Shown here: positions 20,754 through 31,408 of the stretch, in pieces
Layout: each line of letters starts with the position of its first letter
Numbering within the stretch: the stretch's first letter is position 1
Source: Lyophyllum atratum
Lineage: Eukaryota > Basidiomycota > Agaricomycetes > Agaricales > Lyophyllaceae
Length of the DNA: 31,599 bases
Reading direction: 5' to 3'
Assembly (NCBI GenBank): GCA_014905825.1
Contig: JACGCN010000129.1
Coordinates: forward strand, 1 to 31,599
Made by a program: the position numbers and the translations under genes
Notes under the pieces: generated by a model
Seen by the model: the letters and a program-made list of their open reading frames with translations, nothing else
Told to the model about the DNA's origin: nothing
Database searches by the model: none

Positions 20754-21589
20754 ACGGGTTTGGATTGCGGGTATGGTGTGAGGATGGATTGCGTGATGAA
20801 ATCGTAGATGAGAGCTGGGGAAAATGTAATTTATGCGAGGCGTCACTGTACCGGGGGAGAGAAAGAGATATTGTTTACGGTTCTTTTTTATTTATTCATT
20901 AATTGCATACTTCGAGCCGAGTGACAATTAAGTCACCCATGCGGTCTAATGGATGGAGAGCCCGATTAGCCACATTCCCGGTTAGAACGTGGGAGCGCAG
21001 AGGGCGGGGGAGGACGACGGAATATTTGCAGGAGAGGCATGAAATATAGAGGGAGTACGTGAGCTGGAAATGGTTCATCGCATCTAGCTTCTGGAGGCCC
21101 TATACTCGATTTATCTCTCCCTAGGGAACACTAAATGCGGCAATGGCACTTTTACAATGAAATGGACTCCAAAAGGGCACAGTTGATCGACTCGCGTTGA
21201 TAATAAATGGCTTTTGGGACCTCATGTGGCTGACCGGTGTGCTCAACAGACGGTATCCGCGGCGAGCCACGCCGGTTACTGTATGACGGCATAGGAGTAC
21301 AAGGCGTACCTGCTGTAGGAAGACCCGCGGCTGTAAGGCATTGAAGGACGGTGAAGAACAACGATACGTCTAAGCTATGCGACGATAGCCCGCTGGCATC
21401 ACCGTAGTTACCACGCTGTCTTTATCGGTCGTTCAAACACAGAAAGATGTCGCATCAGATCTGTTCAAAACACACGCATATTGTTCGCTCATTCGATGCA
21501 GACAGTGTTTTGGCGGAGCTTGTCCGTCTCGGGGGGGATGGGGAGGGGTCCACTTTACAATTTTTGAATTTATATTACCAGCACGGAAA
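20754..21589. other. Intergenic stretch
   Basis: I see no supported gene. It contains an AT-rich segment at 20880-20930, probably the 3' region of the membrane-protein gene, and a G run near 21530. Small ORFs on both strands lack motifs. Confidence 0.45.
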
Positions 21590-21596
21590 AAACCCT

Positions 21597-21850
21597 GCGT
21601 GGTCTAGTGGTCTAGGCCATGCAATCGTCGAGGGGAGTTGAAGGAAAGTTCTGAGTTCAACCCAGGTAAAAGACTTTTGTATTCAGGTCTTGGGGTTTCC
21701 AAGCCACCTACCGGGGGTGGTGAAGGTTTTTGTTTTTTGATTTGAGGTGCATCACCTGATATCACTTGAAAGTATCCTGTTTGTTGTTTGATTATCATTG
21801 CATTCAATCATAGTATATCATAGCGGATTATATATCTACTTCCACCTGAT
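21597..21850 (+). mobile_element. tRNA-derived SINE-like element or tRNA pseudogene
   Basis: A perfect Pol III A box (TGGTCTAGTGG, fits TRGYNNARNNG) lies at 21600-21610, and a B box (GTTCAACCC, fits GWTCRANNC) at 21655-21663. The spacing of about 45 nt is right for a tRNA. No clean cloverleaf or acceptor stem follows. Instead a body runs on through a T-rich stretch (about 21727-21742) to an A/T-rich end near 21850. This head-body-tail layout fits a tRNA-derived SINE better than a functional tRNA. The ends and target-site duplication are not resolved. Confidence 0.55.
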
Positions 21851-21867
21851 AGAATTGAAGGAAGATT

Positions 21868-22074
21868 ATGAGTGGGGCAGAGAGAGGTTCAAGGCGAGAG
21901 ACCTACGCGCTCGCCGACCAGGAGTGCACTGGTGCGGCCAGTCTCAAATTCTTGATGCAAACCTCCGACGTTGAGGGAATGGTGACGGACCTAAGCAATC
22001 TGATCTCTGGGCCAAAGAGGCCAGGGGTGGAACAGCGGAGGCGAAAAAAAAGCAGCGGAAAAGAAGCGGAATAG
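21868..22074 (+). CDS. Possible small hypothetical protein (68 aa)
   Basis: This is a short ORF with protein-like composition: a charged N-terminus, a SLKFLMQTSDVEGMVTDLSNLI helix-like middle and a basic tail (RRRKKSSGKEAE). A second open segment in another frame (about 22083-22172, SSAVSSPGYDIVLDN) could be a further exon or part of a decayed gene. No family is recognised. It sits directly after the SINE-like element, so it may be a gene fragment. Confidence 0.25.
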   Translation: MSGAERGSRRETYALADQECTGAASLKFLMQTSDVEGMVTDLSNLISGPKRPGVEQRRRKKSSGKEAE

Positions 22075-22254
22075 GAAGGAGAGTCTTCCGCTGTTTCTTC
22101 GCCAGGCTACGATATCGTTCTTGACAATGTGTTGCGAAGCAATAAGGGTGAGATAGACGTGAGGAAGGCTTGAGTATGTGAGGGTACGGAACAGGGGCAT
22201 CGACAAGTGATAAGTATTACACCAGATAACGCTTGTCGTAAAAGAAGTCATTAT

Positions 22255-22592
22255 ATAAGGCTGCTTAGGATTTCGAGAATTCTTATGGGCGTATAACCCT
22301 TACGAAGCCTTATTTGTCAAAGTTCCTTCCACACTCCCTATGGAGGCCTTATGAGCACACTAGGCGTGGCGGCCGGTAGGTGTTGCAGAAGCCTTATATG
22401 AGTTGCGACAAATTTTGACAGCACCCAGGATTGAGCAAGCCTTATTCACCGATTTCACCCAGAATTGGAAAACCCAGACTATCTAAGCCTTATTTAACGA
22501 AAATCCTCACAAATTGTTTTACTAATATAAGTAAAAATATTCCCATGAGGGTTGCGTCGAAATCGCCCCCATATAATGCTACCATAAGGCTT
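22255..22592. repeat. Cluster of AAGCCTTAT motifs
   Basis: Five forward copies of A[AG]GCCTTAT occur at 22305, 22344, 22389, 22437 and 22495 (spacing 39-58 nt). They are flanked by reverse-oriented ATAAGGCT copies at 22255 and 22584. The stretch is otherwise non-coding and AT-rich. It resembles subterminal motif arrays of some DNA transposons or a multi-site regulator-binding region. Confidence 0.7.
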
Positions 22593-25500
22593 CCAACTTT
22601 ATTACATTCTCCTCTGTTGTAGATAACCAATATGTTCGTGATTTTGTCCAGACTTCTCCCGCCCAATTCGTCAGCATTGAAGCGCGGCTACCGCCGCCGC
22701 TGGCATCCGGGAGGCGGAAGCCCGCCGATGATCTCGTGAGGATGGAGAATTATAGCTCAAATGGTATCCTAGAAAGAGCTGCCACTTGCCGCACCGTCAC
22801 TAGAGTACGTAGAGTAGGTAAATTCCTGGGGCCGGATAATGGGCGATGTGCAGAGCCCATAGTAACGGCTGCAGAAGCGAAAGGTGCCATGCGTACCAGC
22901 TGCAAGGTCTGAATCCGATAGCGAAACGGAGACGAGCGTTTTTACTAGTATGTACATAGGTTTTCCCTTGCTACTAGTAACCGAGGATCTTCCCTCTCAA
23001 TGCGAGCTACTAGTAGTCCATAGTCACCGTTCGGTCGATGCTTGTTGCGCCATACCTGACGATACTATGTATGTCCCCAGACTCACGCTGCCCAGGCTCC
23101 GAGCATCACCATAAATCAATGCAGCACACCCGCGGGACCTATGTACGGGGCGAGCCGACATCGAGAGCAATGCGATCAATGAATACATGTGGCATCAAAT
23201 GATGCGCACAATCCCAAACGTGGGAACGTCACGAACAATCACTTGCATAGGTTCCTTTTACATGTGCCTCCAATGCATCGTCGAAAGGTGAAGCTATCGC
23301 TCAACGTGGTCAATAAGATGGAGTCGGAACAAGGTCTCCCACCGAAGGGGAACCTCCAGATGTCTCTAGGTGCCGACACTCCCGTGGTGCCCAATGGAAT
23401 CGCCCTTTCTCGCGACTGGCCTCGGTGTCATGTATCTTAAGCTTGGGCTTGACTCGGTAGCGCAGGATTCCAGTTAAGCTCTCCGCTGTCTCGGACTCTC
23501 GTCCCTCGCTGCACCCCTACTAGAGTAGAGAGGAGTAACTATCAAGATTGATTGATCACCCATCCGCGCAGGCTGTTGTGTCGCAACACGTGGGGTGATC
23601 AGGGTGACGGAGGTGGCTTCGGATAGGAGTGGGGCTCATGGGATGGTAGCAAGGAACTTACGGGATTACCGGCGAATCAACGGGCCGCAATCTGTGGAAG
23701 CGATTTCCAGAGAATCGGACTAAGCTAAGAAAGATCACCCCCCAACATTTGCCGGTAAGCGAGTCTTTTAGCGGAAGCCGTAGGGGTTGCAAGGGACCAC
23801 TTTAGCGACATCGCCGGCGAGAAAATCATGCCGAGTGATGCACATGATCTGATGTTTCCCGATCAACAACGCGAAGAGCGTACATCTCCGATTTGCTCGG
23901 GAGTGCGTAGGAGCGGGAGGGTGGAGATGGTCCGGAGAGGGGGTGAGGATGGGGGCGGGGGCGGAAGATCCCGATACTAGCGCTGCTGATGGGGTTAGGG
24001 CACATAAGCGGGACCTGATTCAATATAGTGCTGCCGGCCGGCGTCGGGAGGGGGTTTTCGGTATTGCAACCTGGCTCATGCGGAAACCTGGAGCGGGAAC
24101 ATGATTCGCCGCAGCGATCCGATACACTGCCGGGTTTGGAGATTGCACGGATTGCGCGCACCGCGGCACCCCGCCCCGCGGAGAACTCAAAGTTATGTCA
24201 GTGTGTAGTGTACTGGAGTACCTACCCTTACCTACGCAGGTCCAGATGAGAGTAAAGGTGCCGAGTAAGTCCGCAGCGAGACGCGCATCCCCACGTGCCA
24301 AGACACTCTACCTCACTCAGGTCGATGCGTTTCTTCGGGGATACCAGATGGTGGCGTCAGTCTCGGCCATACCAGACAGACGAGCCCTCAACACCGAGCG
24401 GGTCTGCCCCCCCTCTAACTCCATGCAGCAGCCGACCTCGTGGGGTTCCAGAGCACCGAAGACGCACAGGACCAGCCGGCAGTTGCGGCAGTGAAGATTA
24501 GGTGCTGGGTACAGAAGGTGATTGACGAGGACACAGAGCCATCGGCCTGGTGGGCCTGATGGAATAGAACGGCAGTGGGTGGGGGATGAGGATGAACAGG
24601 CGGGAGACCACATTGTAATTAGCGTTTTCTCCTCGATTCTAGGATAGGACCCTGGCGTGGCTATGTACTCTACGTACGGTGGGTGTGAGGAAAACGATCG
24701 GAGCGAACACTGCAACTGAGCCCAGGTAGGGGCCCCCGGCGCCTGTCCGCGGTATACCAGGTAATAGGAGGAACACTGGTACACCGCCATAGTTATTGTG
24801 TGTATGTGCATAGGATGAATACGAGCATGATTAAACCCAAAAAAACATGTCTCTCACAACTCACGGCGACGATAAACTGCCCGAGGGTGATCGCCTACTA
24901 ACGGTGAAGAAAACTAAATGCGCATCTCTTGATAATCTATGTGGCCGCTGATCAGCTGTGCCCCCTGGTGAAGTCTCGGATAATGGAATAACCACCAGTC
25001 ACTAAGCGGAATTGGGGGCGGGGGAAGGGGGGGCCGGATTCGCTTTTGCTTTTTCGGTCATGTTTCATTGTAGGAACCCTTTAGAGTCAGGCCATCCGCA
25101 GCCCGAAATGTCGGTGCTGAATACTCAGCGAAACCACCGGTATTCTGAGCAGAATCTGTCCCTCCTCCCGGATGGCATACGATAGAACTCTAGCGGGTAC
25201 ATAGCGAACCAGGTAGAGGCTTCACGAAAGATCACTCGTGCTAAGTGAGGCAAGCCATCCGATGTCTCGGCATGCATTACCCGAGCGGGGAAGAGTCTCT
25301 AGCGGCTGCCACGATGTTCGGTACCGCAGTCCTTTTCTGCGTCGATCTCACTTGCTGACGACAGCCATCCATCCTGTTCGGACGAGACTAGATCATCAGC
25401 CCGCGAGCGGTGCGGTAAGTTGGTCCATAATAGGGGGTTAACTTCGCAACGAGAGAGAGGATCTATCCTTCACTACCCCCCGCCCCCTCCGACATCTGCC

Positions 25501-25684
25501 ACCAGGAATCGTAGGACAATACTGCTCTCCGAGCATCAGCCACGCGACACGACGCGACACGAAATCGATGATCCCACGACCAAGCTGGACCGAACGACAT
25601 GCAGATGCGCACGTCTGTCGTCGTCACGCCGCGTTCGATACAGTCGGGGCGAGGGACACTGCAGCCGGGGACGATGACGCTGTG
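22593..25684. other. 3-kb stretch without a supported gene
   Basis: Many overlapping short ORFs occur on both strands, none with a recognisable motif. The stretch includes CTAGTA-rich sequence (about 22940-23015), G-rich tracts (23935-23970 and 25010-25030) and a 10-nt direct repeat CGCGACACGA near 25540. The last part contains the promoter and possibly an earlier start (ATG 25568) of the rhodopsin-domain gene. Confidence 0.45.
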
Positions 25685-27023
25685 ATGCTTGTGCGTGTGG
25701 TGTTAACGGTTGTGACGTCCCTGTCGATCTGTGTCTGTTCGTTGAGAGTCAGTTCCATGGCATTGGGAATCGAAGGTGTAGTGGCGGCGGCGGCGGCTGA
25801 CTAAGTGCGGGGCGGTCACAGCTTTTCATAAAGACGTTTGTGACACACGAAGCGGGATCGGACGACTTGATGACGCTTATCGCGTTGGTGAGCGGCCCCT
25901 CAATACGAGGAGAAGGAGAAAATAGTTACATCCAGCTAAACTGGTAGCTACAGGTACTGACGACGGCGTTTTCAGGGATATCGATAGCGTCAACCTTTTA
26001 TGGTTTGGGCTCGCATATTTGGGATATCCCCCCAGAGCATTTCTCTGCCTTCTACAAAGTAAAATCACTACCCCTCTACCCCCCCACTCATCGCTCCACT
26101 GGGCTCTCCGTTAACCGTAAATACACACATGTCTAGTGGTTCTACGCCGCTACTTGTACCTACCTCATCGTCGGGCTTGCCGTCAAGGTCAGCCTCTTGA
26201 TGTTCCTGATGCGCATCTTCCCGGACGAGTACATCCAGCGCATCTCACGGTACCTGATCATCTTCTTGGTCATCTTCGTCATCACCGGCGAGCTGCCCTT
26301 AGTCTTCCGATGCATCCCCATGAGTGCCATCTTCGATCCCTCCAAAATGAGCACCTCGTTGTGTATAAGCGACCATGCTCTCTTGATCTTGGCGCTATTT
26401 CACGGTGTCGTCATGATGCTCACAGATCTCATGATATTCATCATGCCCATGCTGCCGCTGTGGAGGCTCAAGGTACCGCTGAGGGAGCGGCTGGGGGTTA
26501 TGGTCATATTCGGATTAGGTCCGTCGCGGCATTTCGCTCCCCCGTTCTTGTCCCTATATATGTTCCCCGGCTGATGGGAGATCAAGGGGCGTTCGCTTGT
26601 ATGGCAGCCATCTTCCGCTTCGCAAGTCTGCGTGACATCACGAACGACAAAGACTTCACCCACACACTCTCGCGAAACGTGATTTGGGGCAACGTGGAGC
26701 TACACATCGGCCTGACGACGGGGTCCCTGACGTCACTACCTCTCATCCCAGGGGTACGGCGGCTCGTTGCGTTTTGCTCCAAGTGCAAGTCGGCTGGCCC
26801 AAGCTTGGGGGAGCCGGCGGACGCGCTGTGGGATGTGCCGTTGACGATTGGCGCCGGTGGAGGCAGGAGGGCGCCGGCAGCGGCGGCGGGAGATGAGCCG
26901 GGCCTTCCGTTTTACGGCCTCGACGGTACCAGCAGCGAGGTGATCCTGACGCTGAACGAGAGGACTGCAGCGAGTTCGGCGAGGGGATCCGGGCATGGGA
27001 GTGGGAGGAGTGTGAGTACGTAG
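25685..27023 (+). CDS. Fungal rhodopsin-domain (PTH11/SAT-like) seven-helix membrane protein, five exons
   Basis: It belongs to the fungal integral membrane family with a rhodopsin-like fold. Members are plasma-membrane receptor-like proteins, mostly of unknown ligand, some near secondary-metabolite clusters. My model has exons 25685-25732, 25822-25887, 25954-26058, 26137-26518 and 26587-27023. All phases close, giving 345 residues. Family hallmarks appear in order across exons: TM1 VVLTVVTSLSIC; GSDDLMTLIAL; YGLGSHIWD; WFYAATCTYLIV with RIFP; two loop cysteines; MPMLPLWRL; LGAFACMAAIFRF; VIWGNVELHIG. The Gly/Ala-rich C-terminal tail is cytoplasmic. The third-exon content and the GLG-AFACMAA joint fix the splice sites. 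The last intron is unusual (GTCCGT donor, AAG acceptor). ATG 25568 is in frame and could give a 39-residue longer N-terminus. It converges with the methyltransferase gene. Confidence 0.85.
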
Positions 27024-27973
27024 TCGGGTTGGTGCGGGGGAGGGTGGGTGAGGGCCAGAGGGTTTGGTGATACGATATTCCTCCTCCAAGGCTCCCCGGA
27101 TATATTCGCTCAGGTCGGAGCACTCGGCAGTCATTACGCCGATATGAGCAGCTGAATACGGAGGCGCGGAGGTGAGAATCCGTCCTGTGGAATGACGGAT
27201 GGGTTCAAGTTCGGGGAGAAGATTAATTCGGGACGGCGACTGCCGAAAGAAGCATCAATCGATGGAATCTGGGTGGAGTTTTGGTAGTATATGGCCTCGT
27301 TACTACTTAGAATGTTTGTCGAGCGATGAGTATTTTGATGTGTGATGCGTACTCGAGAGCGACGGATTGAAGGGAGAAATGTGACACTGAATAGAGCCAC
27401 AGCAGCGGCTTCCAGTAGAACGTGAGATTCCAGTACCATGGCTAAGTGGAGAGACATATTTTCGGTTCTTGGTTTGCGGTCATGTTTCAGGAGCAACGCA
27501 GAGCGGCGCGGTGGGGGCGAATCTCACGGTCACTCGGAAATCGCGGCGGATGTAGCACGCCGACGCGCGCATGACGCGTAACTAACGGGGTGACACGGAC
27601 ACGACAACAGCGTCTTGAAACCATACACATATCACGCCAATATATCAGAGTACTCTAGACTCTAAGTTGGGAACTGCCTGTCTCCTCGGAGCAACTTTTA
27701 GAGCAGGTGTAGGTAGGATTGGAACGGAGGGTCAGGTGCCTCTGTGCATGTGTCACGTGTGCCCACCTGCAAACAAATCACGGTGCCAACCCTACGAACT
27801 ACTCTCCCAAAACAGCCCCAAGTACCTAGTGGCACAACGGACATTATGATTTTCACCGCTTCGTAACGGCATCAAGTACCGCCACCTTCATTGCGATATA
27901 TATATCTCGACGTCAATGGAAACGAACTCATTTCATTCATAAACTCACAGAGAAAAAACAGTAAACAGAGGGT
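27024..27973. other. Intergenic region between convergent genes
   Basis: This separates the 3' ends of the rhodopsin-domain and methyltransferase genes. The minus-strand ORF at 27134-27496 has no motif and is not counted as a gene. AT-rich segments near 27890-27960 probably include methyltransferase 3' processing signals. Confidence 0.45.
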
Positions 27974-29364
27974 CTACTCCGGCTTCCGCCCCACCACCTG
28001 AAATGTGATCTGATACGCATGCACTTTGCGGCTGTTCACCTCAATGTTAGAGGCGGCGCAGCTCGCGCGTATGACCTCCGGTTTGATGCCCAGGAATCTC
28101 GTCAGCGGGGCCATTGCGTAGGACTAGGTAACACGTCAATATCAGCCATCTGTAACTTCAAAAGTTGTCGGCGGGTAAGGTCGGTAGGTGGTTACCTCCA
28201 GACCAGCAGCCAGCGTCAGTGCTAGGACATGACCGATCTTCTTCATTTCCCGGTCCTTCGGCCACCCGCCCCACGCCTGCTTAACCTTGTACACCTTGAC
28301 TTCCTGGAAGCCGGCCTCCTCGACGTACCGCTTAAGCGTGTCGCCGTCGGTGAGTGTCAGACCGGCCATCTCCAGCGATCTTTGGAACTGCCCAAAGATC
28401 TTTTCCAGCTCAGTGCCTGAAAGAGTTCCGTCATCGCAGTAAAGCTTGGTATCCGCCTCGGAGAGCTCGATGTATCCGCCGGGTTTCGTGTGTCTACGCG
28501 GTTAGCCGGTGTACCTACTCAGCATTGCCGCAAAGGTACTAGTAAGCCCGCCCCAACTCACTTGTACATCTGCCGAAGAAACTTTGGCCAGTCCTTGATG
28601 CTCTGCGCCAGATTGCGAGAGTGAATGAAGTCAAAGTGGTCGAGCCGGAACGTCCACTCCATCTCGAGGTCGTCGACTTCGAAACGGACGTTGGGAACCA
28701 CCCTACCAGTGCCCACGCATGGCGTCAACACAGGACTGCTGCTGTCACCTCCGACTAGAAGGAAGGAATTCCGACGCACCATTCCGGCTGGATCGCACTC
28801 AGGTCGACTCCAATAACCTCCGCGGACGGATATACCACGCCAGCGTCAAGCGCCCAGATGCCGGTACCGGTGCCGCAGTCGAGGATGCGTTGCGGCGTCT
28901 TCGAGATCGGCGCGAGATGCAGGTTTCCGCCGAGCGAGAGGAGCTGCATGTGGTGATATAAGTCAAGTCTGCACGGCAATTATCTTAGTATTCCTAGCGA
29001 ACAAGCGAGGGAGAGCGTAGGACTACCGACCTGTCCTGTTCGGTCTGTCCCCCGTAACATATCAGATAAAGTTCCAGGGTCACCCGCAACGGTAAAATAG
29101 GCGCGCACATACCTCGTCATTGGGAAGCATATACTTCCCCTCCTGGTATCGATGGTATCGTCGCCCGTTCTCGTATACGTAGTCCACAACGGAGCTTGTA
29201 AGGCTGTCTGTTGAGCTTGCAAAGCTCTCCGCATAAGTCGACTCGTGGTCGGAGTCGGTGTCGACCTCGAGCTATGGGGTTTCCATGGTTAGCCATGACC
29301 AAGCGGGCGACAAGAGCGGCAGTTATTGACTTACAGGCTGAGAGACGGATGATATTTCGGCCAT
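27974..29364 (-). CDS. SAM-dependent methyltransferase, TAM/LaeA-like family, seven exons
   Basis: It is a Rossmann-fold methyltransferase of the large fungal TAM-domain/UMTA/LaeA-like family, often linked to secondary metabolism; its substrate is unknown. My model has exons 29364-29335, 29271-29113, 29044-29031, 28968-28780, 28702-28562, 28493-28196 and 28123-27974. All phases close, giving 326 residues. The N-terminal part carries the family signature: an acidic/Ser-rich stretch, then YVYENGRRYHRYQEGKYMLPNDE and TEQDRLDLYHH. The SAM-binding loop is DCGTGTG at 98-104, the acidic end of beta-2 is in VIGVDLS, then FDFIHSRNL and KPGGYIELSEAD. The 14-nt exon (29031-29044) encodes TEQD plus part of an Arg and is needed to keep frame. 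The start is chosen because MAEISSVSQP splices cleanly (GTAAGT) into the acidic N-terminus. It does not look like LaeA itself, but this cannot be settled by eye. Confidence 0.92.
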
Positions 29365-29506
29365 GGTTTCGTGTCGGTGAAGTACGGGCGTCAGCCTCTC
29401 TTTGCAGATCGTTAGAAAAAGCGCGGCTACTTGTAGTAATCGTTGTTCCGCCAACCCAGGGCCATGCACGAGAGAGGGGACTGGCCGCATTTTAGCAGCA
29501 AGAATT

Positions 29507-30151
29507 TTACCGTCGACTCGGGCCGGTTACTACGGGTAAGATGCGCACTACTATGTACTGTACATACCATATGCCTGCGGCGACATGCTGCGTGACGCTA
29601 CTCGCATTATCACCTGCATCCGCCTCAGCCGGCGAGTCTGCCCACTCCGACTGGGGCTTTAGGGGCAAACAGAATCCGGATGTGAAATGGTTTGCAGCCG
29701 CTGGTCGGCCAGCCTGCCGACATAACGTTACATGCGCCAATCGCGTGAGGCAGCAATCCAGCTCAGATCCGTGGCGCTGCGCTGCCATGTTTTGTGCACT
29801 CCTCTCGGCGGAGCGGAAATATCCGTCCACGCCACAGTAAGGTAGTACCGCGTCGATGAGGAAGGTGTCGGCTAAATATGAGTGATTAGTGACTGTTGCT
29901 ATGTAAGGTACTAAAGGATGGAAAAGCTCGTATGTCCTTCTGTTGGGATTGCGCGATGAGCTGTACCCGAGGAGTGAATCAGAAATGGAGAGGAACTCGC
30001 TGAGACCTCTCAAGACGAGAGCGCCGTGCCTGTTGTCGTCGTTGGGGCAATAACGCTGGAATTGCGTATCGATTGGCATCGGCGGTATAGGGCGGGCATC
30101 CCGTAGTAAACACCCGTTAAACACTCTCCGCTGGACCCAGCTATTAAACAA
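29507..30151 (-). CDS. Unrecognised ORF (214 aa), uncertain
   Basis: This minus-strand ORF has fairly ordinary amino-acid composition in its first two thirds (DTQFQRYCPNDDNRHGALVL, YELFHPLVPYIATVTNHSYL). It has no recognised domain, signal peptide or membrane helix. It lies upstream of the methyltransferase on the same strand. Smaller ORFs overlap it on the other strand. It could be a chance ORF, an exon of a larger gene, or a decayed gene. Confidence 0.25.
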   Translation of the reverse strand: MFNSWVQRRVFNGCLLRDARPIPPMPIDTQFQRYCPNDDNRHGALVLRGLSEFLSISDSLLGYSSSRNPNRRTYELFHPLVPYIATVTNHSYLADTFLIDAVLPYCGVDGYFRSAERSAQNMAAQRHGSELDCCLTRLAHVTLCRQAGRPAAANHFTSGFCLPLKPQSEWADSPAEADAGDNASSVTQHVAAGIWYVQYIVVRILPVVTGPSRR

Positions 30152-31198
30152 TGGTCTGTTACTCTGCCGTTACCCCACCGGGGCGGGCCGTTTCACGTCT
30201 GTAGAAACACGGTGTCAACCGGGAATTCGGGAATCCGAGATTGCTGCCAATCGGTCTCTACAGGATAGAGCGTGATCCGATGGATGCCCAATTGGTATAC
30301 ATAGTTTCCAGCGCTTCCGCCCCGACCGCCCGTCTCTTTTTTTGATGAAAATCATCGTTCAACCCCGCGGACTGGCGCATCAGCAAACCTACAAACTGAA
30401 TTAGCCGCCACCGGGAAGCCCTGGGCGCAAGCGTAGCGGCAGAGTATCAGTAGGCCGCGCGACCCCTGATGAATGCGCTTCATTTTCCACAACTCCACAA
30501 CCACAAAAGCGATCGCTATTAGTAGGGAAGTAGGACACATCTCATGCGTACGTCACTGTTGAAGCTTATCGTTTGTAAACTGCCCAGTATTTGTCTCTTA
30601 TCACTATGATTAGCATTGATCCGGAACTCATACGAGATGTCCCGGAGCTGGGTCAAAATCTCGGTAAGAAGCTACCACGTATCTACATGGCTGGCCACTA
30701 CGAGGTTATAGGCATTTTCTGTCGTTCTACATTGCCCACTCTGTAGGAAATCCCGACTTTTATTCACATCTTGGAGCGTTCCTTGTTGAGTTTTGCTTTA
30801 CTTTCTGTCGCTTTCCAGTGTCTACGCTGCAGCGAGCAAGGAAAGCACGTGCGTTTTTGCTGAAAACCATGCCGAATCGGTACCGAATTCAAAACCTGAC
30901 CGGAACCACATTCAGTACCGAAAAAACAATTTCAAATACATGCCCAAATCTACGTCCCAACAGGGCGGATGCCTAACCGCCTAATGGAGAGCCTGGGTAC
31001 TCGAGAGCATAGGGTGGAGTATGTACGTGAGACCAGTCCACAGCACGCCTATGAGCCGAGTTAATATTGTCAAATGAGCGTTAGGAGATGCGGCGGTTGA
31101 GTTGTGCACGCTGCCGCCAGGGCGCTGCCACCGGATGAGCGGCTGCAACACCAGGGTGGTTTATAGTTGGCACGCTCACAGCAGTAGGAAAGGACAGT
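30152..31198. other. Stretch without a supported gene
   Basis: Only small, motif-free ORFs occur. A CCCCACCGGGGCGG word near 30173 and a T run near 30337 are the only visible peculiarities. Confidence 0.4.
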
Positions 31199-31408
31199 CT
31201 ACTGATGAGAAGACAACAGCACTTGCGCAATGGAGGTGAAGTAGACGTAGAGGCCCAACCGATTCGCACAGCGGCTTATTCTTGGAAACAACAGAAAAGG
31301 GTTGATGATCGTATAATCACGAATAGGAAGCGAGATTGAATCCAAGAGTAACAATGTCTGTGTGAGACTGGAACGGTTTTGGGACGTCGGAGTCTTGATA
31401 GATATCAA
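31199..31408 (-). CDS. Possible 5' fragment of a fungal membrane-protein gene
   Basis: The second half of this short ORF (RDYTIINPFLLFPRISRCAN, then RLGLYVYFTSIAQVLLSS) looks like the start of a membrane protein: a short cytosolic head followed by a hydrophobic helix. The ORF ends where a GTAGAC donor-like site occurs, so it could be a first exon. However, I found no convincing continuation toward 30500. It may be a relic. Family not recognised. Confidence 0.22.
   Translation of the reverse strand: MISIKTPTSQNRSSLTQTLLLLDSISLPIRDYTIINPFLLFPRISRCANRLGLYVYFTSIAQVLLSSHQ

Noticed and set aside
22884..23440. Plus-strand ORFs of 76 and 83 codons
   Set aside because: No family resemblance, and CTAGTA-rich surroundings suggest non-coding repeat-like DNA.
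24317..24811. Minus-strand 164-codon ORF
   Set aside because: Composition is random-like (many Cys, Ser and Pro clusters), with overlapping ORFs on the other strand and no motif.
26136..26600. Rhodopsin-domain gene as a frameshifted pseudogene fragment
   Set aside because: At first only two out-of-frame pieces were visible. Upstream exons (25685-25732, 25822-25887, 25954-26058) and an intron at 26519-26586 restore a complete protein with all phases closing.
27134..27496. Minus-strand 120-codon ORF
   Set aside because: No motif, and it lies between two convergent genes in likely 3' regions.
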